From assembly GCA_947652115.1 (NCBI GenBank), contig OX393564.1, positions 2,022,443-2,086,442 of the forward strand: DNA of 64,000 nucleotides, given 5' to 3'. The notes beneath the pieces are model-generated. The model did no database searches, was not told the origin of the DNA, and saw nothing but the letters and a program-made list of their open reading frames with translations. Both the position numbers and the translations under genes were made by a program. This DNA is from Blastomussa wellsi. Lineage: Eukaryota; Cnidaria; Anthozoa; Scleractinia; Plerogyridae. The stretch's first letter is position 1. Each line of letters starts with the position of its first letter. This document shows positions 49,157-62,369 of this stretch, one piece after another.

Positions 49157-49670
49157 AAAAAACGGGGAAAGATTTCGTGTCATATGCACTTTAAAAATGC
49201 AATTTATACATTCCATGGACAAAAAAGTCATTTTTACCCCAAAATATTGTTTTCACTAAAATAAACCTTTGCACCAGTTTTAAACGCATTGCACTGCACC
49301 TTTTGTTTCTCCTTTTTCCCAATTTCTGACTGTTTATAGCATTCAAAAGTTACGAAAAACTGTTCCACGACCGAGTCAGAAGGGGCGTGGGTCTATTCCC
49401 AGTTTGACGTCACAAACTGATTTGAATTGCATCAAGTGTTTGTAAACATGCATGCAAATTAGTATGTGACGTCAAATAGGGAATAGACACACGCCCCTTC
49501 TGACTCGGTCGATGCACAGTTTTTCGTAACTTTTGGATGCAAAAATAGTCAGAATTTTGTGAAACGGAGAAACAAAAGGTGCAATGCGTTTCGAACTGGT
49601 GCAAAGGCTCATTTTAGCGAAAAAAATATTTTGGGGTTAGGTGCAGTTAAACCGGTATTCGGGGGGCGTT
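49157..49670. repeat. large imperfect palindrome (about 500 bp)
   Basis: CGAGTCAGAAGGGGCGTG is matched by CACGCCCCTTCTGACTCG about 95 bases on. The pairing extends outward through GTTACGAAAAACTG/CAGTTTTTCGTAAC, CACCTTTTGTTTCTCC/GAGAAACAAAAGGTG and CCCCAAAATATT/AATATTTTGGGG. The loop holds GTGTTTGTAAACATG. No coding capacity. Confidence 0.75.
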
Positions 49671-50609
49671 CATAACTGATCATACCTGCAAATCTGAAGA
49701 GTTATAGGGTTGCCGAATGCTAAGTTTTTAACTTATGCACAGTCCCAAGTGTTCCAGTCCGAAACTTCATTTTATTACGCCTCGCGCAAAATTGGCCACT
49801 CGGAGAAGGCCGGCCAAGAGCTTTTGGTACTTGGTTACGGGATGCATGATATGTACGATATCACACAATATTTGGAATGGGATGGTTTATTGGGCCAATA
49901 AAATCAGAAAATGCGTGGTACATTGATATTGCTTTGACACAACCTTCCATGTGGTTAACCAACACAAAAGTCACTTGTTATCGGAATGTAAGACTCATAC
50001 CTGTTTAGAAACGGATGATAAAGGACTCTTGGGACTTTTTCAATGACGCAACATTGAAAATCCTTTGCGATTGTCTGTACTGTGCACTATTAAAATCGGC
50101 ATGTACTTAAACCAGGAACACCGGAACATCAGAATATTATTTTTTTATATATATTTTTTACAAATTTATTGGCATTTGACGGTATTTCTGGTGTTCCAGG
50201 GTACATGCCGTTTCATGACACGTATCAATTTCAGTTTTCATATAAACTATCATGAAACACGAAGAATATTTTCAGAACACGAGTATAACGTATAAAGGAA
50301 CACCGAAAGCGAATGCTCTGTTGTACATTTGTACAAACACACGGAACTGAAACTTCGTGATAAGTTTGCACCTCATTCAAAATGCATTTAAAACCACACA
50401 AGGACCAGAGTCAGTTTTTCGATCAGGCAGCTTTGACAGTTCCTTCTCCCATCGAATCACATGGCATAATGCAAAGCCTTCATTTATGAAACGCTTTCCA
50501 AAATGTTAGCCAGCGAACGTGACGATTTAGTCGAGGGCAGCGAGCGAGCGGTGAAGGGCTTGGTTTTTCGTTTCTCCCAGTCAGATTCGTCACTTGCTCT
50601 CCACACTAG

Positions 50610-51110
50610 GCCACTAGAGTTTGGAGCACTATTTTGCATTTTGAGCACCCTTAGCTCTTTTTCGCACTTTGGGCAACATTTGAGCAATATTTCACATTTC
50701 GAGCAAATTTCGAGCAACATGTCTTCTAAAACATTTTAAAGCCAAAACTGTGTGTCGCTCGCAACGAGAATCGTGTTCCAGGTCATAAATTTGAATAACT
50801 AATGATGTTGTCAAGAATAAATAGACAGAAGTAAGAGCCTTCAAATTTTATTATGCACGTGATAAAGCATTGTTACGTTCGTCGTTCCATGTGAAGTAAC
50901 TTGAAAAATATTATTGTTCTATATTCTATCAACCTTTCGTAACAACCTGTCGAATAACACTACGCAAATAGATTGTTAATTACTTCAGTAAAAATTGACA
51001 TATTTACGAAAAGCTTAGAGGCAACTGTTCACAACTTTTAGCACTTTTTGAGCACTATTTGGAGATTTTGAGCACTTTTTAGCCATTTTTGCCAGCACTT
51101 TTTTAGGATT
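50610..51110. repeat. GAGCA-TTT short-period degenerate repeats
   Basis: Between 50622 and 50725 and again between 51033 and 51105 the words GAGCA and AGCACTTTTT recur every 10-17 bases with intervening TTT/ATTT. The DNA between the two blocks is ordinary AT-rich sequence. Confidence 0.5.
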
Positions 51111-51583
51111 TTATACCAGCGCAATCGGGAAATGCCTACTCCACACAACCGCAAACTAGCTCGCCAGTCACACAGGCAACCTAAATGAATGAATTATTTG
51201 CCGGGGCGGGGGGAGGAGGGGGGGTATAACGCACAGCTGGTATCAAATCGGTGCTTGGTTGATCAAGTAGACTTCTAGTACAATACATCAGAATGAAATG
51301 TGCATGTTTATTTCATAAACGAAGGCAAACAGTTCACGTATTCACTAAGCTGTGGCTGAGGAAGACATAGACGCAAATAAATTATTCTCGACACGATTAT
51401 TCTAAATTTACAGATAATCTGTAATACATTAAATTACCTCGCGTAGCTACTATAAGATGGCAGTTAAACAGTTAAACAGCCGTCTCAATTTTTCCTCCGT
51501 TTGACAGAGCTCAAAGGAGATCAGTTAAGCTTCTCTGATCCATTGCGTGCTGTGAGTAAAGTACTTCATAAATAGATTTAATT

Positions 51584-54500
51584 TCACGGTGCAAACTTAT
51601 TTACAGGTACGACACGTCCTTTCTTGATGGACTGCCAGATCCAAGCTGGAGTGACGAGACAAGCTGAGCGTTTTGATGTGTCACCAATCTGAAAGAGAAA
51701 AAAAATCGAGGTAAAAAACAACGCCCTTTTTTTTACACACGACTTCCTTGGAAACTGCGAAAAATCGACACCTTTCAACCGAATCGCACGAAACTTGGCT
51801 CGCTGATAGAGTTTGAAGTTTCCGAGCAAGCTTTTAAAACCGGCTACAGGGAACTTATTTCACTTAGATCAGAGGACCAGCAGAGTTACAAGCTAACGAG
51901 AGCTGCTACACTACCCCAAAAAATGGTACGGAAATACATACATTGGTATCGCTGACAATGTGAGTTGCACTGTCCTTTTCAAACTCCTCCACCAAATCTC
52001 CGTCATAACTAAAGTAGAATGACATGTTAAGAAATGTATAACAAGCTGAGCGCCAGACGCGATCATACATTCAAGTCGCTCATACACAGTAACCTCCCAC
52101 GCAGCGGCAACAACTCGCGGTACCAACTAATGGCTGCTTGAAGTGGGTTGTGAATCAAATCACAGGCGGCCCATACATTGTATATGATTGATGTGACATA
52201 TTAAATGTAAGAGAATGTACGAGAAAGGTTTGAAAATTACCCTAAATTCTACGTGTGGAAAATAATGCAAATAAAAATGAATGAACTTGTGTTTTACCTA
52301 CTTAAAAAGCCAATCAGAGATCAGAGGGCTCAGATGACATTGTGAAGCACTCACTTGGTTTCAAAATGAACAAAACAAGCTAAAAATGCTTTAACTTAAA
52401 TTTCGGTCAAGTAATACCAAGTAATACCATGATGGTTTTACTTGACCGAAATGAAAGTTTGTGCTTTTCTCGATTACATGATACGCCATACAGCAAAGGA
52501 TACGCAATAATGTATCTTCGGAGTTTTGCCAGATCTTCAAGATCTTTTGAAAGAAATATCGTCAGTCCACGAAAGACGTCTTTCAAACTCTGCGAGCAAA
52601 ACAACAAAAAAACACTTTATAACACATGCACGAGCAAACAAAGAAATCCAAATTACCACTAAGAAGAAAAGTACAAGATAGCTCATTAAAACACTTGCAG
52701 GAAACTAGTAAACGTCTCTAGAAAATCGCTAGAGAGGCAAATTTTATAACAGCCAGGGGTGTATCTAGGATTTTTCAAAGGCGGGGGGGGGGGGGGGGGG
52801 GGCACACTGTATGTCACTAAGTTAATTCTTCGGATTCGTGCGTTTTCCGCACCTGAATATTGTAGTCTCAAAAGGGTGGGGGGGGGGGGGATACGGGCTC
52901 CTCAGGACCCCCGGAGCTACGCCCTTGACAGCATTAAAATATTTGTCACGCATGGCTGTAACACTTCAAATAGAGCGCAGACGTATGAATGTAATCTGAC
53001 TTGCCTTCTTTTTACTTGGACTACTGCTGGCCTCATGAGCCTGCAAAACAAGGAGTAGTGAATGAAGGATGCACGCTTTAAAATAAAATACTCTCTACTC
53101 GTTGTCAAAAATTGTTTCCTCACTTCTGGTGGCAGGGTGGGGTGGTGTTCATGTACTAACAACTCCAACAACCGCAAGCTGCTGACGTAACACGGTAGCA
53201 GCATGATAAAAAATCCTACAATATTTGACGATAGCTTATACTCACTTGCGGGTGGCTAAATCTCTGAAGGTGATCCTCGTTCGTTTGATAACATTTCGAT
53301 CCATACTTGCAATCTGGCTTAGACTGAGGATAAACAACACCAACAAATTCAACGAGCTATCTTTAAGCTAATATAAAATTTCAATAGAGAAACGATTACA
53401 AGAGAGACATAATCCCGCTAAAAATTCTTCTTCCGTCGAAGAGCCGGCAATACTCGATCCAAAAAGTTCAAACTACTGCTACAGAGATCCGTAGCCCGAG
53501 TGCCTCTGATATAGATTGCGCGCATTCGCTATTTTGCTCCAAAATCCGTAACGAAAGCGAAAAATTTGCGAGTGCTATTTTCGAGGGGCGAGCGGCAATC
53601 CAGCTGGCGCCCACGAAACTCGCGGCTCGCCCCTCGAAAATAGCACTCGCAAATTTTCGCTTTCGTTACGGATTTTGGAGCAAAATAGAGACTGCTCGCA
53701 GTCTACCTCTGATAGGTCTATAATCGGACACCGACCAACGAGAGACAGCGCACGGATCTTCATGAATTCCAAAAATGAATTTTTCGCATCTTCGGGTCAA
53801 ATTTCAGACACCCTGCCTCTCGACAGGAGAAAAAACTGAGCCCGCAAAGACGGAGAAGACGCCTGCTCGACAACGCTAGAAAAAAATTCAAATAGAATAC
53901 AAACAAGATCTTACCTTTTTATTAGGCGATCCTTCGCCGTCAGTGTCAGGAGCTTTCCTTTTTCGTGTTTCTATTTTAGCTTCTGAAGGTTTCTCAATGT
54001 CATCATCATCATCATCATCTTCAACAATGTCGTCACCATCATCATTTCCATCGTCACCGTTGTCATCACTTCCATCCTGGTCCGCTACACCTACAGCTGC
54101 CAAATATCAAATTGTTATTCCTTGTTCCTTTTTAGTTTCGAGTCACCTCTGGTTTTTTAGTAAACTGTTCTTTTGAGATTTAGTTCCAAAAAGTGACCCA
54201 AAATATCGTGACGTACATGTCCCGTAACTCGTTTGGCTGGCATTGACCATTTTCGCATGGCCCATGATACACCATGTGTACCCCCCAAAATTTTGCATAA
54301 CCTTTGTTTTCAGATTCTCTTGGGACCACTGTAATACCCAGGAGAATTGGGAAACAAAGGTTATGCAAAATTTTGGGGGGTAAACAAGGTGTATTATGGG
54401 CAATGCGAAAATGATCAGTGTGCAAGACCAACCGAAAAATAAAGATTACTTGGAATCGGCCACTACGTTGCCAGAGGTTTCTAAGACTTCTAATCGACGT

Positions 54501-57500
54501 GAAATCTGGAAAGTGCGAGCGCGTCTCTTATCAGTTTCAAAAAACACAGTTGCTTATAAACGTGCCACAATGTGCGCGACTGCTACATGTTTACAACAAA
54601 GTAGTGATTACTTACTGGATGAAGCTTTCGAGTTCTTGAACAAAACCTGTAAAAAAAATAGAGAACAGTTACAGAACAAGACGGTCACAAAACGAGGCCA
54701 CAGAATCACATCAAGTACCTTTAGATGTGGCAAATCATTTGCCGTTTCCCAGTCCTTATCATCTCTGATCCGCGTCACACGAGGAAATCTGATCGATATC
54801 CCATCAGCAGTGTGTGTTGTTGATTTACTGAATTCCGCTCCTGTTATCTCCCACACCGGGGCTTTCTGGAAAAATACATAGCTAAGATACAATTTAAAAT
54901 ACTAGTCTGCTAAGTAAAAAGTTGCAAATGAAATGATGTGTATGTACAACAGATCAAGAGGCGCACAAAGTTGTTTGTTGCTTGTGAAACAAGACGACTG
55001 GAAACACAGCAACAATTACCTGAAGAAAACTTGTCGGTTGGAAGAGGCCCGTATTCAAACCTATACCTATTGTGCCATCGAATCGGAGATAATTAGCTGC
55101 TAAAGATCGCTGGCGAACTGACGATCGACGAGCTTTTAGTTTCAACCACAGACAAGTAGTTGGGCAGGCTGTTAACATATACCCGGTTACAGTAAGTTTT
55201 GAATCCAACTTTGAAAACTCTAATACTATACTATTTTAGGACCCCCCATCTCCCCCTATCAATGTTGGAATCTCACTTTACGAAAAAGGTTGCTAGTGGG
55301 CTCAACATTGAACAGGGGAAGGGAGGGAAGGAGAAAAGTGCAAAGCTTCCCAACACTTTTGTCTGTGGTTGTAGGTGATGGCCAGTGGGTAGCTTTACCT
55401 TTGGATCCTCGATGACAAAGTCAGGCACTAAACTGCGATGGATATTCAGCCAAGAGGGAACCCTAGAGGGGTCCTGCATGTGAAATCACACATAAACCAA
55501 TTAATTCCTTTACTGTCTTCCATAGTTATTGCAAACATCAATGAAAATAACGTCAAGCTGGCAATATATACCTCCAAACTATGACTTTCTATTTACTGCC
55601 GTATTTGTCATAAAACTCTTCAGAACCTCTAATTTTATTGGGTCTTGATACACAAAGCTCTATTGTTTCAGGGCTTGGTTCATTGTTATTATTGTTTGTA
55701 TATAATTTTCCCAGCCAATCCTATGAGACGTTCCAAAGAGCTTCGAGGCGACCATACTGCCGATCTACTTTTCTGTCTGATGCAGCTACCTAATGTGGTA
55801 TTTTGGAGAACAAACTTTACATCTGCACAAACCTTGCTGATTTTCCTCATTTTAAGCTCACTGTTAAGCTTCTCGATAGTCTTGTCGTCATGTCCATTGC
55901 CGCACTTTGCCACAGTACACCACTGTTTAGACGCTGGATCCCAGACTCCCATCAGAAAGATTGACATTAAGCCACCTGCAAAGGTTACTGGGAACTTCAG
56001 ACAGGCATGCAATGCGTGCAGGAACAACAATGTAAGACCTGCACATGAGTGCACTGAACTAACTGTGTAGAGTCACTCATTAAAACTTTGGAAATTACAA
56101 ACTTATGACTACAACCCATAGAAGCAAGGTCCTGTTACCTTTGTTTCCTGTGCCATAATAGGCCCCCAGTACAACCAGGTCAGCAGTATCAGCCATGGCA
56201 CCCTCTTCGAGGTAATCTTTCTTCATCTACAATTACAGAAATATGTGAAATCTAACACCAGCTAGATCAGCGATCTTTTATCTTATTTTTTTACAGCTGG
56301 CGAGAGAAAAGGCAATAAAAGTAGTATTGGGAGTACAGTCAGCCTCTTTCGGGAGAAAAACAAAGTTCTGAAGAAATGAAGATCTGAAGATTTTGCCGGG
56401 AATCAGGAGACTCGGAAAATTTTGGGGAAAGCACAAAGTAATGCTGTTATAATTTCAGGAAGTTTGATGCTTTTTTTGAGAATGTCTCCAAACTATTCGG
56501 GAGAGTATTCCAAATTTTTTGGACAAGTTTTATTTACACATAGCACTGCTCAAATAGTGTTTGCTAGAGCTGTCACCCCCCCCCCCCCCTGCCCCATACC
56601 CAATACAAAATATGGGGTGTCTGGTAATTATTATTGCTATTTGCCTCAAAAGAGTGTTTCATCACATTTCCAAACATGTGTTGTATTTTCAGCTCTCTGC
56701 TCGGTTACTGGAAATGTGATGAAACACAGTCCCTCATGACTGACATACTACATCAGCATGTCAAAGGTTTAGTTTACACTGTCACAGGGCTTTTAGTCAC
56801 CAAAACACTTTAATGAGCACTACATACACCTTATTCCAAAATCGGAATAAGGTGCTTCTCTGGACAAAATACTGTGGTAACCAGCCATGGTACTGACTCC
56901 CTGGAAGAGTACCTTAAGCCAGTGCCTTTTTCCTGGTTCATAGAAACCCTGAAAACAAAGAAACAAACAAGCTTTAATTCTTCTATAGAAATGCCTTTCT
57001 TTTCTTTTAAATGATCTCCATGCGGCTTACAAGAATATTATTCACATTACATAGCATTGGTAATTAGCTATTGTCTGATCAGATCACGTAAAGCATCTCC
57101 CATTTATTCACACAAAATGTTTCGCTACAGTGATATTGTCAGGAGTTATGCACATGTAATGTTACCACGACGTAGCAACTTGGAAACGGCAGTGCTACCA
57201 TGAACCTTGCGAATGAAATCATTAATATGTAAAACTACCAGAGAAAGTTGCATTGAATATTTTCTAGATTACATTAACATCTTTGAGCACCAGCCCCTCA
57301 AGACCTTCGTTAATTGCTCTTGACATTAACTTTGACAGTTCTTTTTCTGTCTGCAAAGAACAAAAACAGGTTTGACAAGATCAGAAGAATGATATAATAT
57401 TTAATGGTATGTATTGCACTGATTATTGCGGTAACAGTAATGTCCATTGTGGGACTCAGTGGTACAAAAAAAATTGATGATGATGATGATGACGATGATG

Positions 57501-57959
57501 ATAATGGCGATCACGACAACAACAAAGATGGCGGTGATGACGATTAAAATTCATACAGCAAATGAAGTACCTTCAGAAAATTTGTTTCTGATAACATTAT
57601 TTTGTTTGGGATAACGGTGACATTTTTCTCTAAGACTTGTCGTCTCTCTTTCATACTCCTAAAAGAAACCAGAGTGCCACAAATTAGGCCTGTATCCAAC
57701 CATCGACATTCTGTAGATTAATGATGATAAAGAATGCACTACAATTAATTTCTCAAAACTGCTAAAATAAATAAAATAATAAACTACAACTGACTTGTGA
57801 CAACTTACTTTTTCATGAGGTTTTCATCATTAAACTGGAGACAATCAAAAATAAACAAGCATACACTGGCATCTTTAAATGCTGATTTCTAAAGGAGACA
57901 AAATGCAGTGCATAATCTAAATTCAAATATTAATAATTAACAACTGCATCGCTACAAAA

Positions 57960-57997
<38 letters not shown>

Positions 57998-60213
57998 ATT
58001 GGCAGCCAGCTCCTAGATGAAGACTGCTCCCATGGCTGGCAAATCCTGGCAACCCAGCCATGAGCCCCCACGCAGTAAGGGGAACAGGCACCCGTCACAC
58101 TGATGGAACAGTGGAAAGAGGGAGGGAAGGGGTGGGAGAAGAACTGCCAGGGCATCGAGCTGCCACGCTACGCCAAGATGGAACGCTAAACGGAACGCCT
58201 CCTGGAATGCTACGCTACAAGCTGAAAGCACATGGCATTGACGCATGCGCATACGTGCTGACACCGCTGACTCCAAGGGAACGCAAGCGCTCTTTGTTGT
58301 TAACTCCATTAAATTGCATTTAATTACATTTAAAGCAATGCCTTTTTCTTATACATATTTATACAGGGCCATATGCATCACCCATGCTGTACACATTTTG
58401 TTGTCTTGTGATCTATTTAACATTTTTAAATACCTTATGGATGCCTAAAGTTCCAAATGGAAGAGGCTTGCTTGTCTTGTTATCCACAAGTAACACCTGA
58501 TGTGCGATGCAACAAACATTTTAAATAATAATTAAAATATATGACAACATTAATTGCCAAACAGAGATCAAGGGTGCTAACTACATGTACATGCCATACA
58601 TGCTAGGTTTAAAGTTTTATAGCATACCAGTGAATGCAAAAATATCACCAGCACTTGAAATTTGATCATGTGAGTATTTCGTAGTTTGTGACTTAAAAAC
58701 AAGGTCAAAGCTAAATACCATGGCAACTCACAGGACTTCCAATTTGGAAAAAAAAAAAAAGAATTACTTGATGTACACAAGAAAAGGATAATTACCTCGC
58801 TATCCAGTATTAGGCTGTTTCCATGGGGACAAGCTTTTGGGAGGTGATCCTTTATTGGAGCAACCTAATGTGTAATTGGATAAAAATGAAAAATGTTACC
58901 TATACAATGTAACTTCGGAGTCTGGAACTGCGAGATATCATTGTCAACAAAATAGTTTCATTATAATTACACGTGTACAATATCATCAGCAGTTTAGTTT
59001 ATTTTATACTATATTTGGAGCCTACACCCTTACCTTTGGTCTTTTAACCATAGATTGTAATAAATAAATAACTATATTATTGTTACTGACAGAAGGTGTA
59101 TGAAAGGGGTGATATTTTCTATGGAACATATGTGAAATGATTGCCTTCTCTATCAAGAATCATTAGTGCATGGTGCATAAGGGGTAATGGTATATTACAG
59201 GGTATCAAGTAGCCACCCCACCCCCACAACCCCAAGTCAACTTACCTTGTGCGTAAGGACAGGTTTGAGGCTGCGGCTAAAAAACTGAAACTCACTGCCA
59301 CTTTTGTGAACCTGGAAAGTTGAATTCAAATTATTGAAAATAACAACATGTCATTGAGTGTGGCAACTGGTTAGTCTCAATGACTACTTGTCAACAGTTT
59401 CAGATTTCACTGTAATCATAATAACCGCATTAAAATAACATTTAAAAAGCCAAAGTGCCTACTCTTACAGAAGTAGATGTCTACTTCAAAATATTATAAG
59501 ACTCCTGGCTTTATAGGTACCCAAACACATGCAAATGTATTGCAAATGGACGTCAGTGCATTATTAAAGTTCCAATGTGTAAATTTATGCACAAGTGAGT
59601 CAAAACACGTACGACTCACCTGAACTCTCTCTCCATCATATTTGATCTCTGCATACATTCCACTGGGGCATTTCTTCACTGCTTGTGAAAAGCTTTTACA
59701 AGCTTCTGCCTAAGCCAAAGTTCAAATAAAACAATGGATTAGTGTTCAGAAAGCACAACATTACTGACAATCAAATGAGTTGCTTTAATTTGAGACATGT
59801 TCAATCCCAAGTCCTCCAAATAAAGTGTTGAAAGTACTGTACTCTGTGTAATTGGAAATCATTTTTATTAAACAATATCTTTTACCAGCATTGGTTTGAC
59901 AGGAGTCATCAATGAAGCTCTGATGCTCAGTTTTTTACTCATTCCAGGTAAAACACTTGCTTTGGATTCCTTCTTCTGAAGGCATCGCTGCACAACATCG
60001 CTGAGGTTATTAGATGCTTGAAATGCCTCATAGGCATTAGGATCAAGTGCATCTAAACTGAAAATTGAAGACATTGAATATATAAAGACAAGAACTTATA
60101 TTTTATATTTTTTAATTTTTTTTGTCAATATTTATTACTATTTTCTGTTTTTTTTATATTTTTTGCAGGTCCCCATTGAAAACAGCCTTGGCAAGTAGGC
60201 TCCTAATTAAATA

Positions 60214-60253
<40 letters not shown>

Positions 60254-62338
60254 TTAAATATTTATATGTCACATGCTCATTTTATTATTGTCTTATTCCA
60301 GAAAAAATCCATACTCTCAACCCTCCTCAGAGGTTTCAATTTGGTCTGAACCTCTCCTCCCCTCTGATAATTTAATATTTATTTAATAAATTATATTAAT
60401 TCAAACCTATTTATACATTTCCTGCAGCAATTGACCATTAAAGTACTCTGACTACCGGTAGTTGGTATATCCGATAAGACACACCATTGATGATTGCATA
60501 TGAAATATGATGAGCATCAGTGAATGTGTATCATCTGGATATTGTCACATCTCCCATTCAGTAATAACAAGTATCCAATTGATAATTAATAAAACATACC
60601 AATAGTGCATGTAACCCAATAGTGCATGCTGACAAGCAAATTATCCTTTTTCTTGCACAACTTTGGTACAGGTTTTGAGAACATTGCCACTCAACAAGCT
60701 ATACTTGCTTCTGGCTATCACAACAAGATTATAATTCTTATGCGTCTTTTATACCTTTCAATACATAATGTACCTCTTGTGTACATGTTAAAGCATGAAC
60801 AAATTGTTAATTAAGATATGTTCCAGCTAATAAACAATTAATATGCTTTCTTAGGCTATTAATTAAAATACATAATTTATGTAATTATATTAAAGTTAAT
60901 TATTTAATCTCAATGTGCACATAATAAACACACAGTTTTAAAATAAAAATGAACATTGTGTACTATACACAATGACATTTATTACTAAATATATTTATTT
61001 ACTATTATTATTAATAATTATAATTATTATTATCGTTACTGTTATTATTATGAGTGTAAATGCATGAAATTAAAATTACTATTGTCAAACCATTCCTAGT
61101 TCTAACTTTAAGGAGAATATCTTACACATGTTTTGCTCCAGTGTTCATTCGGAGATCATGTTTGATTAGTCGAATAATAAACTTTAAGTCATTAGCCGTG
61201 CACCTGAAAAAATATGAATTTAAATATTATGTTCTAGCAATGAAAATTATGCATTTACACAGTTGATAAAGATAATGACGATGATGACAACATGGACAAT
61301 GGAAACGATGACGATGATAATAATTTATTGTACTTTAGGATGTGGTTACTTGAGATGTACAAATTATGTACGTTGTGACAATTTGACTGCTCACTGCTTG
61401 TCTTTGAAGATGATTTATAAATGTTGTAAGGTAAACTCATTATGTACCACTATAATAATATTTATTATTTTTTTAAAAAAAAAAACAGCAACATGGTTGG
61501 TGATGCATTCTATACTCTGATAAAACATGGGTTTTTGACCAATCAGAGCGTGCGCAGAATCCTATCTATATTATAATACTAAATGAGTGATAAAACTCAT
61601 CACAATTGTAAACTTGTTTGAATACCTTCTTGTCATCTTAGTGAGTTCCCTTTGTTGCTCATCCTCTTTGGTCAACGTTTTGAGCTTATCAAGAAATACA
61701 TCAACCTTGCAAACACAGAATAGTAATGAATAATAACTAATATCAATAACTTAATCAATTAAATAATATTTGAATAAAGGATGTCCTATTGACATCTATA
61801 CAATGTATCACCAGGTTGTCAATTACTGTACATTACTACCATTGTAACAATTGTAGTTGTTATAAATACACGTACATGTACATATGTCAGGTACAGACAC
61901 TCAATACTAAATAAATCTTGATTAACTGCAACACAACTTAGGCCTTGCTTTTTATGCCAATTTTACATTTGCATAAATGTGAGACAGCTTAGTTTTAATT
62001 AACAAGTGGATTTCTTTGAACAAAACATAATTAAATTTTTAAAGTAAATATCACTCACATCTTGTAAAGAAAGCAAACTTTTCTTTAAAGGTTTGAGGAG
62101 AGGACTGCTCTCATGAAATGTGCTCACTGTCTCTGATACATCTCCCTATGCACAAGCAACAAATAATCACGTGAGAATCATTAACAACTAATTCACGGCA
62201 TATTACCAGGGTCTGAAATTGCACTTTCCTGGTTGCCAACTGATGCGACTAAACAAAGTAATTAAGCCGAAATAAAATCAAACCTTATCTTGTACAGCAT
62301 CTTGACAAACATAAAATAATTTAGAGGGGGTAAGTTTA

Positions 62339-62369
<31 letters not shown>

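Larger units (their letters stand above)
42216..51583. other. gene-free repeat-rich interval between the Hint gene and LIG3
   Basis: About 9.4 kb with no reading frame I can tie to a protein family. It contains direct repeats (42711, 43091), an 838-bp TIR element, a MITE, two tandem TTAA-flanked elements, an inverted-repeat element at 47098-47299, a 500-bp palindrome at 49157-49670 and GAGCA-rich DNA (50610-51110). LIG3 ends at 51584 on the minus strand, so both flanking genes converge on this interval. Confidence 0.55.

Noticed and set aside
53943..54176. Plus-strand serine-rich frame
   Set aside because: It is antisense to the poly-Asp linker exon of LIG3.
54396..54881. Plus-strand 161-codon frame
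   Set aside because: It overlaps two LIG3 exons on the opposite strand and has no recognisable motif.
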